NCBI GenBank assembly: GCA_027596075.1
Contig: JADGJC010000550.1
Location: forward strand, 1-18,212
DNA from: Rhizophlyctis rosea
Lineage: Eukaryota; Chytridiomycota; Chytridiomycetes; Rhizophlyctidales; Rhizophlyctidaceae
Length of the DNA: 18,212 bases
Direction of reading: 5' to 3'
Below are positions 1-7,498 of this stretch, one piece after another (the first letter of the stretch is position 1; each line of letters opens with the position of its first letter). Under the pieces are notes generated by a model. It saw only the letters and a program-made list of their open reading frames with translations. It did no database searches and was not told the DNA's origin. The translations under genes were made by a program, and so were the position numbers.

Positions 1-2612
1 GGATACTGAACTCCATTGTAAGTAACGTAGCCATAGATTAGTTTCGGGTTGATGTTTAGAATGTTGGTGATGGTGGCTGGCGAGGAAAATCCGGCCTGAC
101 GTGGTGCCGTATTGCTGATAAACATAACGTTTCCACTTTGGAGCCCCATGACAGGAGGAGTCGTCGTTGATTGCCAATTTTCCGTGAGACCATACAATTG
201 CGTCTTTCCTTGGTGAACAGTTGAACCTGAAACCGTCAAAGATGTCAATGTTCCGACTTGGGTGATCTGACTTTGAACAGCGTTGACACTCAATGTTCCA
301 TTGTTGCTCTTCGCCAACCCCGTCGATGCAACCAGATCGGCGATCTTCAAATACGGGAACAATGCGCTCGATATCGTCGAGTTCGTCTGTGTTGTTGTGC
401 TGTAAGATACAAGGGAGTTCGATATGGCACTGTTCATTTGCGCATTTGTGATGTAACCTTTTGCATGGACCCAATTTTGACTGGCGAGTATTCCATCACT
501 CGAATAGATGCTACCACCGACACAGATGTTTTCAAGGACACCCACTCCACCAGCCACGGTCAACATTCCCGTTGTGGGACTGGTGCTTCCAACAGTAGCC
601 AGACCGCTCCCGAGCAATGGAACAATGGCACAGGGCGAAGTCTGCGGGTTAGGATACAAGGTACTTGAAAAGAGTGTACCTGTAGTGATGGAAAATCCGT
701 ACAAATATGAATCTGCTTCACTGTCGGAATCCTTCTCCTTGATCATCCCGTTCGAAATCGAGTTGTACGAAATGTACGTATTGGAAGAGCCTTTTTTACC
801 TAGTGCGCTTCCAAGGAGCCCACCAGCCAGTCCAAACAAGCCACTGAAGAACCCGCCTACACCGATAACTTTGGCGGCATTTGCGGAAATGAGATTCTGG
901 GCAGCACTCTGTGCAGCGAGCCCCATTGCAGCGGCTGAAACCGCAGATGTGATGGCAGAAGTCAATGCGCTTGTCCCAATGCTGATACCTATCTGTTTTC
1001 CAATGTCACCGATGTTGTCCACGACAGATGACAGGTCTCCCAATGTGTTCTTCAGGTTGTCGAGGTCGTTCATCTTTTCTGTGAAATCTTCCGGGATCTC
1101 ATCCAATTTGTCTAGTTCCGATTGTGCAAGGGAAATGACAGAACCTGTCTTGACCAATCCTCGTCCGGCAGAAATCAAACAGGAGATGACATTTTCCACC
1201 ACCTGAATATCACCGTCAGGGTCGCCTCGATAGTTTCCGGCTATCCCTACACCAGGTATCGTTTTTATCGTGATGTCGTCCGCATTGACCTGTAATGCAC
1301 CTTCCGGATTAAACGTGATTGTTGACATATCGGTCAAAGCAGAGATCTCATTGGCGGCAATCAGCACACCTTGTCCGCCATCCAGGTCGAGAGTTATTCC
1401 TGTCGGCGTCCGCAAAAGACCAATGCCTAGATGTGCCCCCAGCAATCCACCCGGTAGAATTGTTAGACTTTCTTCGTCGAATCCCAACGATACCTCATTC
1501 TCCAAGATTCTCACAGGCGCCATCGCCGCATAGTTACCCATGAGTACGGATCCTGCATTCTTCAGAGTAATACCATCAATGCGGACATCCAAGCCGAGAC
1601 CGGGGTCGAGTTTAATGACACCGCTCGGATCCAACCTCACATCCAATCCAGTAGGGCTGACTAATAATCCACTCTCCGGGGCATATCTGACGCCCACGTT
1701 ACTCGCTGCGTCGATATGTGTGGTTGTGTTGTCGACTCGCACGGAGATGATCCGTCTGTTTTCCACCGGCGCCGACACATCAATGCCTGCGCCTTGGCTT
1801 TGATACGCATATAGAACGAAACCAACGCTTGCCGCATATTCATTTGATAGTAGGAAAGATTCAGTTAGTTTTACAAATGGGACAGATAATGTTTGCGCGC
1901 CGTCAAACTTGAAAAGTCCGCTGTTGGCAAATCCATAGCCCAATTGGTAGTACGGGATGTTCCCCGGTGATCCCCCTGTTATTTCCAACCTGCCATCCAA
2001 TTGGCTAAAATCCTCCCCCGTCTTCAATCTTATCGCCTTTAACTTGGGAACGGAAACGTCAAAGGTTTCATCTATGAAGTCCACGTCTCCAGAGCCACCA
2101 ATGTAAAGGGCGCCCAGTGGTTTCCACGTGGTGTCGATATATTCCAGTTTGCCCGTATCGCTCAATTTGAAGTCATCCGGGCTAGTGTCGATAAACAAGG
2201 TCCCGCCAAGCGTATCACTAGGATCATCCACATCATCCCACTTGATTTTGATAGGATCGGAATATTTAAGGTCGTAATCATTGTTGTGGCGGATAATTGG
2301 CTTGACGGACAGTTGATTGTCGACGACTTGTAAAGTGGTGTCGTATTGGAGAGAGACCGTTGCCACTCCATCTGATTTGTTCACGGTAAGGGGAGAAGAT
2401 GTGGAAACGTTGTTCAAAAGCATCTCCCCAAATTTGTTGAAGTGTGATTCCGCGTAGATCGAAGCAAATGGTGATTGGAAAGTCCCAATCTGCGTGATCA
2501 GGGTAGACCCTGGAAACGGTCGGAGGATGCCACTGATGAATGTCTCTCCAATCAACCACGCGCTGTTGATCTCTTGCAATCCCGAGAGATATCTTGGGAA
2601 TGATGTATTCAT
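1..2612 (-). CDS. Fibre/spike-like structural protein, C-terminus beyond window (partial)
   Basis: Reading the minus strand from an ATG at 2612, the frame stays open without a stop for about 870 codons to the left edge, so the gene is 3'-truncated by the window. An in-frame ATG at 2636 is an alternative start. Near the N-terminus (about residues 40-65) is a phage-fibre-like segment containing GTFQSPFASIYAE. Residues about 310-470 contain repeated Gly/Leu/Val/Asp patterns (for example GLLVSPTGLDVRLDPSG and LGLDVRIDGI) like the beta-spiral shaft repeats of adenovirus fibres. Residues about 560-615 form an Ala/Gly-rich hydrophobic stretch (FFSGLFGLAGGLLGSALG). At about residue 685 is TTGMLTVAGGVGVLENI, a motif type common in phage and giant-virus fibres. 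I infer a trimeric receptor-binding fibre. It is first in a minus-strand run with the small gene and the ATPase upstream. The family is not assigned exactly. Confidence 0.75.
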   Translation of the reverse strand, partial: MNTSFPRYLSGLQEINSAWLIGETFISGILRPFPGSTLITQIGTFQSPFASIYAESHFNKFGEMLLNNVSTSSPLTVNKSDGVATVSLQYDTTLQVVDNQLSVKPIIRHNNDYDLKYSDPIKIKWDDVDDPSDTLGGTLFIDTSPDDFKLSDTGKLEYIDTTWKPLGALYIGGSGDVDFIDETFDVSVPKLKAIRLKTGEDFSQLDGRLEITGGSPGNIPYYQLGYGFANSGLFKFDGAQTLSVPFVKLTESFLLSNEYAASVGFVLYAYQSQGAGIDVSAPVENRRIISVRVDNTTTHIDAASNVGVRYAPESGLLVSPTGLDVRLDPSGVIKLDPGLGLDVRIDGITLKNAGSVLMGNYAAMAPVRILENEVSLGFDEESLTILPGGLLGAHLGIGLLRTPTGITLDLDGGQGVLIAANEISALTDMSTITFNPEGALQVNADDITIKTIPGVGIAGNYRGDPDGDIQVVENVISCLISAGRGLVKTGSVISLAQSELDKLDEIPEDFTEKMNDLDNLKNTLGDLSSVVDNIGDIGKQIGISIGTSALTSAITSAVSAAAMGLAAQSAAQNLISANAAKVIGVGGFFSGLFGLAGGLLGSALGKKGSSNTYISYNSISNGMIKEKDSDSEADSYLYGFSITTGTLFSSTLYPNPQTSPCAIVPLLGSGLATVGSTSPTTGMLTVAGGVGVLENICVGGSIYSSDGILASQNWVHAKGYITNAQMNSAISNSLVSYSTTTQTNSTISSALFPYLKIADLVASTGLAKSNNGTLSVNAVQSQITQVGTLTSLTVSGSTVHQGKTQLYGLTENWQSTTTPPVMGLQSGNVMFISNTAPRQAGFSSPATITNILNINPKLIYGYVTYNGVQY

Positions 2613-2613
2613 T

Positions 2614-2635
2614 TGACACTTTATAAAAAGTGTCA
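2614..2635. repeat. Perfect 9-bp-arm hairpin before the fibre gene
   Basis: TGACACTTT (2614-2622) and AAAGTGTCA (2627-2635) are exact reverse complements around a 4-base loop ATAA. The hairpin sits 2 bases upstream of the fibre ATG at 2612 and 99 bases past the stop of the upstream minus-strand gene. A similar hairpin lies at 3016-3033. It may be a transcript 3'-end signal or a regulatory site; the sequence does not decide. Confidence 0.6.
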
Positions 2636-2677
2636 TCAAAAGTTATTCAGGTGTGTTCAAAGTAGCTTTCCAATCAC

Positions 2678-2723
2678 AGCCTCTAGAGGTTGGGAAGGCT
2701 GTCGCGGATGCCTCGGGAGGCTC
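2678..2723. repeat. GCCTC palindromic repeat, copy 1
   Basis: The segment contains GCCTCTAGAGG and GCCTCGGGAGGC, members of a short palindromic family that recurs in intergenic DNA at 6896-6945, 9546-9605, 13754-13812 and 18143-18209. This copy lies between the fibre gene and the small minus-strand gene that ends at 2735. Confidence 0.7.
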
Positions 2724-2734
2724 AATTTCTGTCA

Positions 2735-2980
2735 TCAGGCACTTTGGGAACCGTCGGGTCCATTGTCATCTGTCCAGGTCTTCTTGTTACGTCTGGCGCG
2801 CTTTGGCTTTTGGTGGACCCCTTTGCTGGTGTTGTGTAGCAGTTTTGTGGCGACGTCTTCGTGGATCTCGTTGATCAATCTTTGCTTGACTTCGCTGGAC
2901 ACGGCGCTCCAGTTGGAATCGGTGGATAAACGTTCAAGAATTTCGTTCAACTCGTCGATACTCTTGACACTTGGCAGCAT
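2735..2980 (-). CDS. Small protein of unknown function with basic C-terminal tail
   Basis: 81 codons from an ATG at 2980. The first 50 residues look helical and charged (ELNEILERLSTDSNW). The tail is strongly basic (HQKPKRARRNKKT) and could bind DNA or act as a nuclear localisation signal. It lies between the packaging ATPase and the fibre gene on the same strand, with a hairpin at 3016-3033 upstream and a TATAGGAAAAC motif within 20 bases of the ATG, as seen at other virion genes here. I do not recognise a family. Its position suggests a minor virion or assembly protein, but that is inference only. Confidence 0.65.
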   Translation of the reverse strand: MLPSVKSIDELNEILERLSTDSNWSAVSSEVKQRLINEIHEDVATKLLHNTSKGVHQKPKRARRNKKTWTDDNGPDGSQSA

Positions 2981-3015
2981 TGTATTGTTTTCCTATAAGC
3001 GGAGATTTTATTTTT

Positions 3016-3033
3016 GCACTTTTCAAAAAGTGC
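3016..3033. repeat. 8-bp-arm hairpin after the ATPase gene
   Basis: GCACTTTT (3016-3023) and AAAAGTGC (3026-3033) are exact reverse complements around a 2-base loop. It starts 18 bases past the ATPase stop on the minus strand. Its core and the flanking TCAAAAGT resemble the hairpin at 2614-2635, which suggests a shared signal, either terminator/processing or promoter. Confidence 0.55.
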
Positions 3034-3050
3034 GGTCAAAAGTAGAAGAT

Positions 3051-3782
3051 TTAGGTGCCCGCGGAGAATTTCCCGGTGTCCGGATCGTACACTTGGAATA
3101 CATGCTCATCCTCGTCGGCTTGCATATTGATCAACACCCAGGAGTACTTCTTCTTGGTATTTCTCTTTAGAAACGCCTCAAGTTCTTTCCGGTCCTTTTC
3201 CGCCGTAGCCAGAGTTTCGGACACACGGGTCAACGCCCGGTTGTCGAGACGGAAGATGATGAACTCGGTGCTGTTAGAGATGACCTCACTTGTGACGTTC
3301 AAAATCGATTGCACAATGTTGATGAAGGATATCCCAATGTGTCTCGACATTTGGGCGTACTTGTTGATCATCGCCCTCATGTCCTTGGATTTCATCTTGG
3401 TTCCCAGATCATCAAACACGATGAGGAGATCATTCTTCCTGTCCTGCGCATAGCGCTGCGCTTGCCGGTCCCAGATCGCCTGGAGAAGTTCATTGTTAAT
3501 CGGGTGTTTCTTAATGTCATGGCAGGAAACGTTTTCCAATTTAGCAAGGGGAGCATAGGTCTTGTCTGTCGCTATCGTGTCGGATAGGAGGATCACTTCA
3601 CTGAATGCCTTTGAATACACTTGATGAACAAGGTTGACGGTCACGGTGGATTTGCCACTGCGCCTCGACGCTACACAAAGCATCGAAAGAGGTGGCTTTG
3701 GTAAAGGATTCGGGATGAAATCGTAATTTTTTTGTTCCTTCTTCTTGGCTACTTTTATTGGGCGCACCTCAAATGTAGGCAT
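3051..3782 (-). CDS. A32-like (FtsK-HerA type) DNA packaging ATPase
   Basis: 243 residues from an ATG at 3782. The Walker A motif is SRRSGKST (residues 39-46, K44) and Walker B is LLIVFDDLG (119-127, D124/D125). A further motif, MSRHIGISFINIVQS, matches the sensor region of A32-type packaging ATPases of nucleocytoplasmic large DNA viruses, Polintons and virophages. The length is typical of the short versions in Polinton-like viruses. The enzyme would pump the genome into preformed capsids. It is divergent from the penton gene with only 36 bases between the two ATGs, so the two virion genes probably share a promoter region. The identification is strong from motifs and context. Confidence 0.92.
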   Translation of the reverse strand: MPTFEVRPIKVAKKKEQKNYDFIPNPLPKPPLSMLCVASRRSGKSTVTVNLVHQVYSKAFSEVILLSDTIATDKTYAPLAKLENVSCHDIKKHPINNELLQAIWDRQAQRYAQDRKNDLLIVFDDLGTKMKSKDMRAMINKYAQMSRHIGISFINIVQSILNVTSEVISNSTEFIIFRLDNRALTRVSETLATAEKDRKELEAFLKRNTKKKYSWVLINMQADEDEHVFQVYDPDTGKFSAGT

Positions 3783-3818
3783 AGAATTAAATCTTTACCT
3801 ATTGGAAAGAAACAAAAG
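3783..3818. promoter_or_regulatory. Compact divergent promoter between ATPase and penton
   Basis: Only 36 AT-rich bases separate the ATGs of the ATPase (minus) and the penton (plus). On the plus strand TATTGGAAAGAAAC lies just before the penton ATG; on the minus strand AATAGGTAAAG lies before the ATPase ATG. Both resemble the TATAGGAAAAC and AATAGGAAAC motifs before other virion genes. Promoter function is inferred. Confidence 0.45.
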
Positions 3819-4559
3819 ATGGTGTACAGGCAATATTCGTTTTTTTCCAACAACAGCGTGGATCAGAAGCAGGTCTCCTTCGCCATCCGTGGTAGCCCGT
3901 ATGTCCATGCTTTCAAGATCCATGAAGTGACGGTCCCTTTGGCATACAACAGCACCGATTCCAGCAACAACACCATTGTTTTCGAGAGGAGCGGATCGGT
4001 GAAATCTGCATCCGTGCCTCCGTCTTCATACACTGCTGCCACATTTCCGGGCGCTCTCCAGACAGCATTGAACAACGCTTCCACTGTGAAAGATTTCGCC
4101 GTTTCATTCGATGAAAACACAAGGGCTCTCACCATCACGGCAGGCAGCCCGTTCAGCATTCACAACTTTGACCAAGGGACAACCATGTACCGCCAATTGG
4201 GGATGGGAAGATACACCACTCCATCCACTGGCACGAGCGTCACTTTTGGGGTTGCCGACTTTACCAACAGCGCACCCCTGTTGCTAACCTCGACGCAATT
4301 GAACAGCAAAAACATGAGTTATGGAACAGACGAAAACATCAATGTCCTTTGTATGGTGGATATTGGCTCAAGCCCGCAACTTTCAGTTGCCAAATGGATC
4401 AATTACGGTGGGTCCTACTGTGAAGTGGGATCAGAATTACCAAGTGTGGACTTTAGATTACTCAATGGAGCGACTTTGAGACCAGTTGAATTATCACAGC
4501 CATTTACAGTTACAATGAGTATCTTAACAGATCCGGACGACATGGTTACATATCACTAA
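3819..4559 (+). CDS. Penton-type minor capsid protein (single jelly roll)
   Basis: 246 residues from the ATG at 3819. The frame is open further upstream only through the ATPase promoter and coding region, so 3819 is preferred. The protein is beta-rich, Ser/Thr-rich and lacks charged clusters. It has a FAIRGSPYVHAFKIHEVTVPLAYNS-like opening (pattern only; residues about 17-40), TMYRQLGMG in the middle, and LLLTSTQLNS in the second half. This matches the pattern of penton/minor capsid proteins of Polinton-like viruses and adintoviruses, which occupy the five-fold vertices. The position beside the packaging ATPase and near the major capsid gene supports this. Its last 14 bases overlap the end of the convergent gene at 4546-4905. 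Assignment rests on pattern and context. Confidence 0.75.
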   Translation: MVYRQYSFFSNNSVDQKQVSFAIRGSPYVHAFKIHEVTVPLAYNSTDSSNNTIVFERSGSVKSASVPPSSYTAATFPGALQTALNNASTVKDFAVSFDENTRALTITAGSPFSIHNFDQGTTMYRQLGMGRYTTPSTGTSVTFGVADFTNSAPLLLTSTQLNSKNMSYGTDENINVLCMVDIGSSPQLSVAKWINYGGSYCEVGSELPSVDFRLLNGATLRPVELSQPFTVTMSILTDPDDMVTYH

Positions 4560-4905
4560 TTGCATCCTCTTCCGGAATGTCATACATCTCGGTTTTACGC
4601 ATGGTCTCTAACTGCGCCCATTTTTCATCGAGAGCCTCTTTGCTTTTTTCACACTTGCTCTTCAATTTGTGCAACATGGCAACTATATCCACCGTCAAAT
4701 ATTGCATTTTCTCAACATCGTCGATATGACCATTCTGAATGACATTGCGCTTGACTTCGTAGGACTTCTTGAGCACTTTTTCCAACTCGAAGGTGTGTTC
4801 CTGGGCTAGGTCAGATAACTCTTGTAATTGCTTTTGATAGAATTGTACCATCACCCAGATGGTCATTACTTCTTGCTTGATAGGATCCATTAGTGCGTTG
4901 TTCAT
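4546..4905 (-). CDS. Coiled-coil protein of unknown function
   Basis: 119 residues from the ATG at 4905; the frame extends upstream only from a TTG, so the ATG is chosen. The sequence is almost entirely alpha-helical and charged, with heptad-like spacing (FYQKQLQELSDLAQEHTFEL, KLKSKCEKSKEALDEKWAQL) and an acidic C-terminus. A TATA box (TATATA, 4938-4943) lies 33 bases upstream of the ATG, suggesting a host-type promoter. It converges on the penton gene with a 14-base overlap and is divergent from the gene at 5029. No family is recognised; a structural or adaptor role is possible. Confidence 0.7.
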   Translation of the reverse strand: MNNALMDPIKQEVMTIWVMVQFYQKQLQELSDLAQEHTFELEKVLKKSYEVKRNVIQNGHIDDVEKMQYLTVDIVAMLHKLKSKCEKSKEALDEKWAQLETMRKTEMYDIPEEDAISDM

Positions 4906-5028
4906 TCCCGAATCTTTTGAGGTTCGGTGATGGCAAATATATAGTTTTTCTGCAAGCAACTATCCACATCGGAGTTGCGTCATCTAACGCAACTATGAGC
5001 TTTTTTTTCTCCATTTACCAGTAAAACG
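4906..5028. promoter_or_regulatory. Divergent promoter with TATA box and GTTGCGT/ACGCAAC palindrome
   Basis: The 123 bases between the ATGs at 4905 (minus) and 5029 (plus) hold a minus-strand TATATA at 4938-4943 and an exact inverted repeat, GTTGCGT (4974-4980) and ACGCAAC (4987-4993), separated by 6 bases. A T-rich run and GTAAAACG precede the plus-strand ATG. The palindrome is a plausible operator or factor site. Confidence 0.5.
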
Positions 5029-5601
5029 ATGTCAGACACCGAAAATCAAACGATCGAACAGCCACCTAGCGTGGACGAACCCGAACCACCGAAGAAAAAG
5101 AGGCAAGTCTCCCCAGAACAGAAAGCCAAAATGCTGGAAAACTTGGCAAAAGCACGTGAAACGCGGGCTGCCAACCGTCGCAATGTTACGAAATATCCAA
5201 AGGCGAAGAGAGAACGGGCACAGGAACTCTACCAAGAGGACATTGACAAGAAGGCAGCAGAAAAAGCGCGTCTGCTCGCGGAAGAACTTATAAAGAAAAG
5301 ACAACAAGAAGAAGAGTTGGAAGAATACCGTCGATGGAAGCAAGAACAACAAGAGAAAACAAAGGAACGCGAAGCGCCAGAGGAAAAGCCAGTAGCGAAG
5401 AAAAAGCCGGCGCCCAAGAAAAAGGAAACGTCATCGAAGTCATCTTCTGCGAAGATTGCAGGAAACCCGTCAAAAAAGTCGTCCAGGAAAACCTCTACCA
5501 AACAAGAGGTAGACCAGCAACCAGAGGAACAGGATCTGTATTCGTTGTATTCCAATAACGTCTCTTACGGTGGATTCAATATCGACGATTTCCTCGATTG
5601 A
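5029..5601 (+). CDS. Lysine-rich protein with nuclear localisation signal, upstream of capsid
   Basis: 190 residues. An acidic start is followed by PPKKKRQV (residues about 20-27), very like the SV40 large T signal. Next is SPEQKAKMLENLAKARETR, a pattern often seen in small basic proteins of large DNA viruses and Polinton-like viruses. The middle is a long charged helix (about residues 70-125). A Lys/Ser/Pro-rich disordered region follows, and the C-terminus ends acidic and aromatic (GGFNIDDFLD). The stop is 35 bases before the capsid ATG, so the two genes are in tandem. I infer a nucleic-acid-binding core or scaffold protein. The acidic C-terminal tail could dock on capsid protein. The exact family is not known to me. 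Confidence 0.75.
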   Translation: MSDTENQTIEQPPSVDEPEPPKKKRQVSPEQKAKMLENLAKARETRAANRRNVTKYPKAKRERAQELYQEDIDKKAAEKARLLAEELIKKRQQEEELEEYRRWKQEQQEKTKEREAPEEKPVAKKKPAPKKKETSSKSSSAKIAGNPSKKSSRKTSTKQEVDQQPEEQDLYSLYSNNVSYGGFNIDDFLD

Positions 5602-5636
5602 TTTTTTTTATTGCGATTTTGTAAACAACACTTCCA

Positions 5637-6893
5637 ATGTCCGCTGTGTTATCATACAAGTATCCGCCAATCCTCCCCGCAGGCAGCGGTATCCGTGCAA
5701 ATCAAGAGGCTTGGAATTCCACGTTACCCCTCAATGGAGCGGTCTTTAGGAGCGATCAAACCCAGAGTGTGATCTTCAACATCGCTTCAAACAGCCAATT
5801 TTTGAAAACTATTCAGAGTTTTGTCGCCGGGACTTTGACACCCAAAGACTCTGATGGATCCACCGTCGTTGGCACCGATGCTGCCCCGACTAAAAGTACT
5901 TATCAAGGAATTTCGAGAGCATTCAGTAGATTGGTCATTCGTTTTGGTGGCGTGATCGTGGAAGATATACAGAATTATTCTGACCTCTTGGCACTTCACT
6001 ACGCCACTCTCCCACAACCACGAAAAAGTATGCTTACATCATTAGAAGGTTTCGGCAATACCAATGCTTTCAACACAGGCGCCAGAAACTTCGCCCACGC
6101 ACTCTATTCGTCTCTGTGGGTAACTGACCAAAGCCTTCCTCTCCCACTGATCCAATCGGGAGGCATCACCATCGAGTTATATTTGGCACCTGCGAATGAA
6201 ATCTTTACTTCAGCCAATGTCCGTTTTTATGAACTTTCAAATATGCGCTTTTCATGGCTTGGAGTGACGCCGGATCCAAGTTATACGATCGCATTGAGGT
6301 CAGCCGTAGCAGCAGGACGCTCGGCATACATCCATTACCAGAGAGTTCATCTGTACCCAAGCGCAGGGAACGGTACGCAGACGCAAATGATCCAGGTCCC
6401 AATTGGTCAGGTTTCGAGCATCTGCAGTGTCGAGACCACCTTTTGGAAAACGGCGGATTATTCCGATCGAACCAAGGACAACTACCTTCGATTCTCTCCC
6501 ATGGGTTTGACCGATTTCCAAATTTCCAACAATGGCGTGACGCAGCCTTCGGGAGGTTCCTCATTGACATTCAAATATGACCAAGGCGCAAACCCTGAAG
6601 TCCTCCTGTTGGGACTTTTGTCCTCCAAGAGTAACATTTACACTGTAGGTAACGACGTCTCCCTTGACACCAATTTCGAGAACTCTTCATTCCGTGTAGG
6701 CATGAATTTCCAAAGTTCAGACGAATGGGCTGGAACGGGCTACAGTACAATAGGCGCAAGTAGTCCTTTCATGTCCATCACCACCAGGCACAACCAAGAC
6801 GTTCTCCCCAGTACACAAATCTTGACCATGGTCGTTGTTGATGCCTTGATCGAATTCCGAGGCAGTGAGATTGCCATCAGTGAAGTATTCTAA
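5637..6893 (+). CDS. Major capsid protein (double jelly roll type)
   Basis: 418 residues from the ATG at 5637. The protein is beta-rich throughout with few Cys and no low-complexity regions. Its N-terminal third (LPLNGAVFRSDQTQSVIFNI, FSRLVIRFGGVIVEDI) and the segment SLPLPLIQSGGITIELYLAP near residue 175 follow the pattern of the first jelly roll in major capsid proteins of Polinton-like viruses and adintoviruses. The second half (residues about 235-418) has the spacing expected of a second roll and ends LTMVVVDALIEFRGSEIAIS. The length is at the short end for the group. It would form the trimeric hexon-like capsomer. Neighbouring penton and packaging ATPase support the call; the fold itself is inferred and not shown by a search. 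Confidence 0.8.
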   Translation: MSAVLSYKYPPILPAGSGIRANQEAWNSTLPLNGAVFRSDQTQSVIFNIASNSQFLKTIQSFVAGTLTPKDSDGSTVVGTDAAPTKSTYQGISRAFSRLVIRFGGVIVEDIQNYSDLLALHYATLPQPRKSMLTSLEGFGNTNAFNTGARNFAHALYSSLWVTDQSLPLPLIQSGGITIELYLAPANEIFTSANVRFYELSNMRFSWLGVTPDPSYTIALRSAVAAGRSAYIHYQRVHLYPSAGNGTQTQMIQVPIGQVSSICSVETTFWKTADYSDRTKDNYLRFSPMGLTDFQISNNGVTQPSGGSSLTFKYDQGANPEVLLLGLLSSKSNIYTVGNDVSLDTNFENSSFRVGMNFQSSDEWAGTGYSTIGASSPFMSITTRHNQDVLPSTQILTMVVVDALIEFRGSEIAISEVF

Positions 6894-6895
6894 AA

Positions 6896-6945
6896 GGGCA
6901 GCCTCCCGAGGTATCCGAGGCTTCAGCGTGAGCCTCTTGAGGCTC
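6896..6945. repeat. GCCTC palindromic repeat, copy 2
   Basis: Just past the capsid stop are GCCTCCCGAGG, TCCGAGGC and GAGCCTCTTGAGGCTC, the last an almost exact palindrome. This is the second site of the dispersed GCCTC family. Confidence 0.7.
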
Positions 6946-7006
6946 GATGACTGTTCCAATATACGTTTCAAGCTTTTAAAGAAAAGGCATAATGCTCAAT
7001 AATTTC

Positions 7007-7108
7007 TCACAACTTGCGTCTTGCTCTACGCATAGCATTCAACTTATTGTAGTATTTTGCCAACTGTGGAGGCATCCTGGTTGTGTTGACAAGTTTCTTT
7101 TTAGGCAT
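7007..7108 (-). CDS. 33-residue highly basic peptide
   Basis: An ATG at 7108 opens a 33-codon frame ending in TGA at 7007-7009. The product starts MPKKKLVNTTRMPPQLAKYY and ends NKLNAMRRARRKL: about one third Lys/Arg, no acidic residue. PPQLAKYYNK resembles a short PPxLAxY(W)xxK pattern seen in tiny basic proteins of other large DNA viruses and phages. AATAGGAAACGAATAG lies directly before the ATG, matching the virion-gene promoter motif. It lies between the capsid gene and the amphipathic-protein gene. It may be a DNA-condensing core peptide comparable in type to adenovirus mu. Its small size keeps confidence moderate. Confidence 0.55.
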   Translation of the reverse strand: MPKKKLVNTTRMPPQLAKYYNKLNAMRRARRKL

Positions 7109-7141
7109 CTATTCGTTTCCTATTCATAAAAGGAGAATTTT

Positions 7142-7444
7142 TTAATCAAGTCCAATGTTCTTTGCTATTCTATTGACGCCCCCTTGAACATTCTCTAGTC
7201 TAGAGATCCCGAGGTCCGCAAAGTCAGATGTCTTCTTCGCTTTTTCTTTGATGTGGGCAGGGACGCTTTCGTTGGTGGTGACTTCGTTTGCAATTGCTTT
7301 TGTCACTCCGTGCGCCTTCTTGGCAAACGGAATCAACGTGCTGTTGAAGAATCGCACGCCTTGTCTGGTGGCGTTGGGCAACGTGCTATTGAAAAACTTG
7401 GTCACGTTCTGTTTCCCTTTGTTGATCAACCTTCCAAAGGACAT
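7142..7444 (-). CDS. Small amphipathic virion-type protein with internal duplication
   Basis: 100 residues from the ATG at 7444. The N-terminal half holds two copies of a FFNSTL motif (KFFNSTLPNATRQ and RFFNSTLIPFAKK) 15 residues apart, giving amphipathic basic helices. The rest is polar and helical (IKEKAKKTSDFADLGISRLE). Small proteins of this kind in Polinton-like viruses and adintoviruses have been compared with the membrane-active adenovirus protein VI, and its place in the virion module fits that. This is an inference from composition; no catalytic motif is present. It is divergent from the gene at 7499, with 54 bases between the ATGs. Confidence 0.65.
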   Translation of the reverse strand: MSFGRLINKGKQNVTKFFNSTLPNATRQGVRFFNSTLIPFAKKAHGVTKAIANEVTTNESVPAHIKEKAKKTSDFADLGISRLENVQGGVNRIAKNIGLD

Positions 7445-7498
7445 TCTCTAGGTTGTTTGTTTCTAGATGTAGAAAACATTTTACCACGTTAGTATCAA
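7445..7498. promoter_or_regulatory. Short divergent promoter region
   Basis: 54 bases separate the ATGs of two divergent genes. The segment contains an imperfect inverted repeat around TTTCTAGATGTAGAAA (positions about 7461-7476) and no clear TATA box. Both flanking genes appear to be virion genes. Confidence 0.35.

Noticed and set aside
508..1206. 232-residue plus-strand frame
   Set aside because: It lies antisense to the long fibre frame, which is open over the whole 2.6 kb with fibre-like sequence; the plus frame has no recognisable pattern.
2278..2619. 113-residue minus-strand frame starting at 2619
   Set aside because: It is in a different frame from the 870-codon fibre frame that covers the same DNA and shows structured repeats; it is a shadow.
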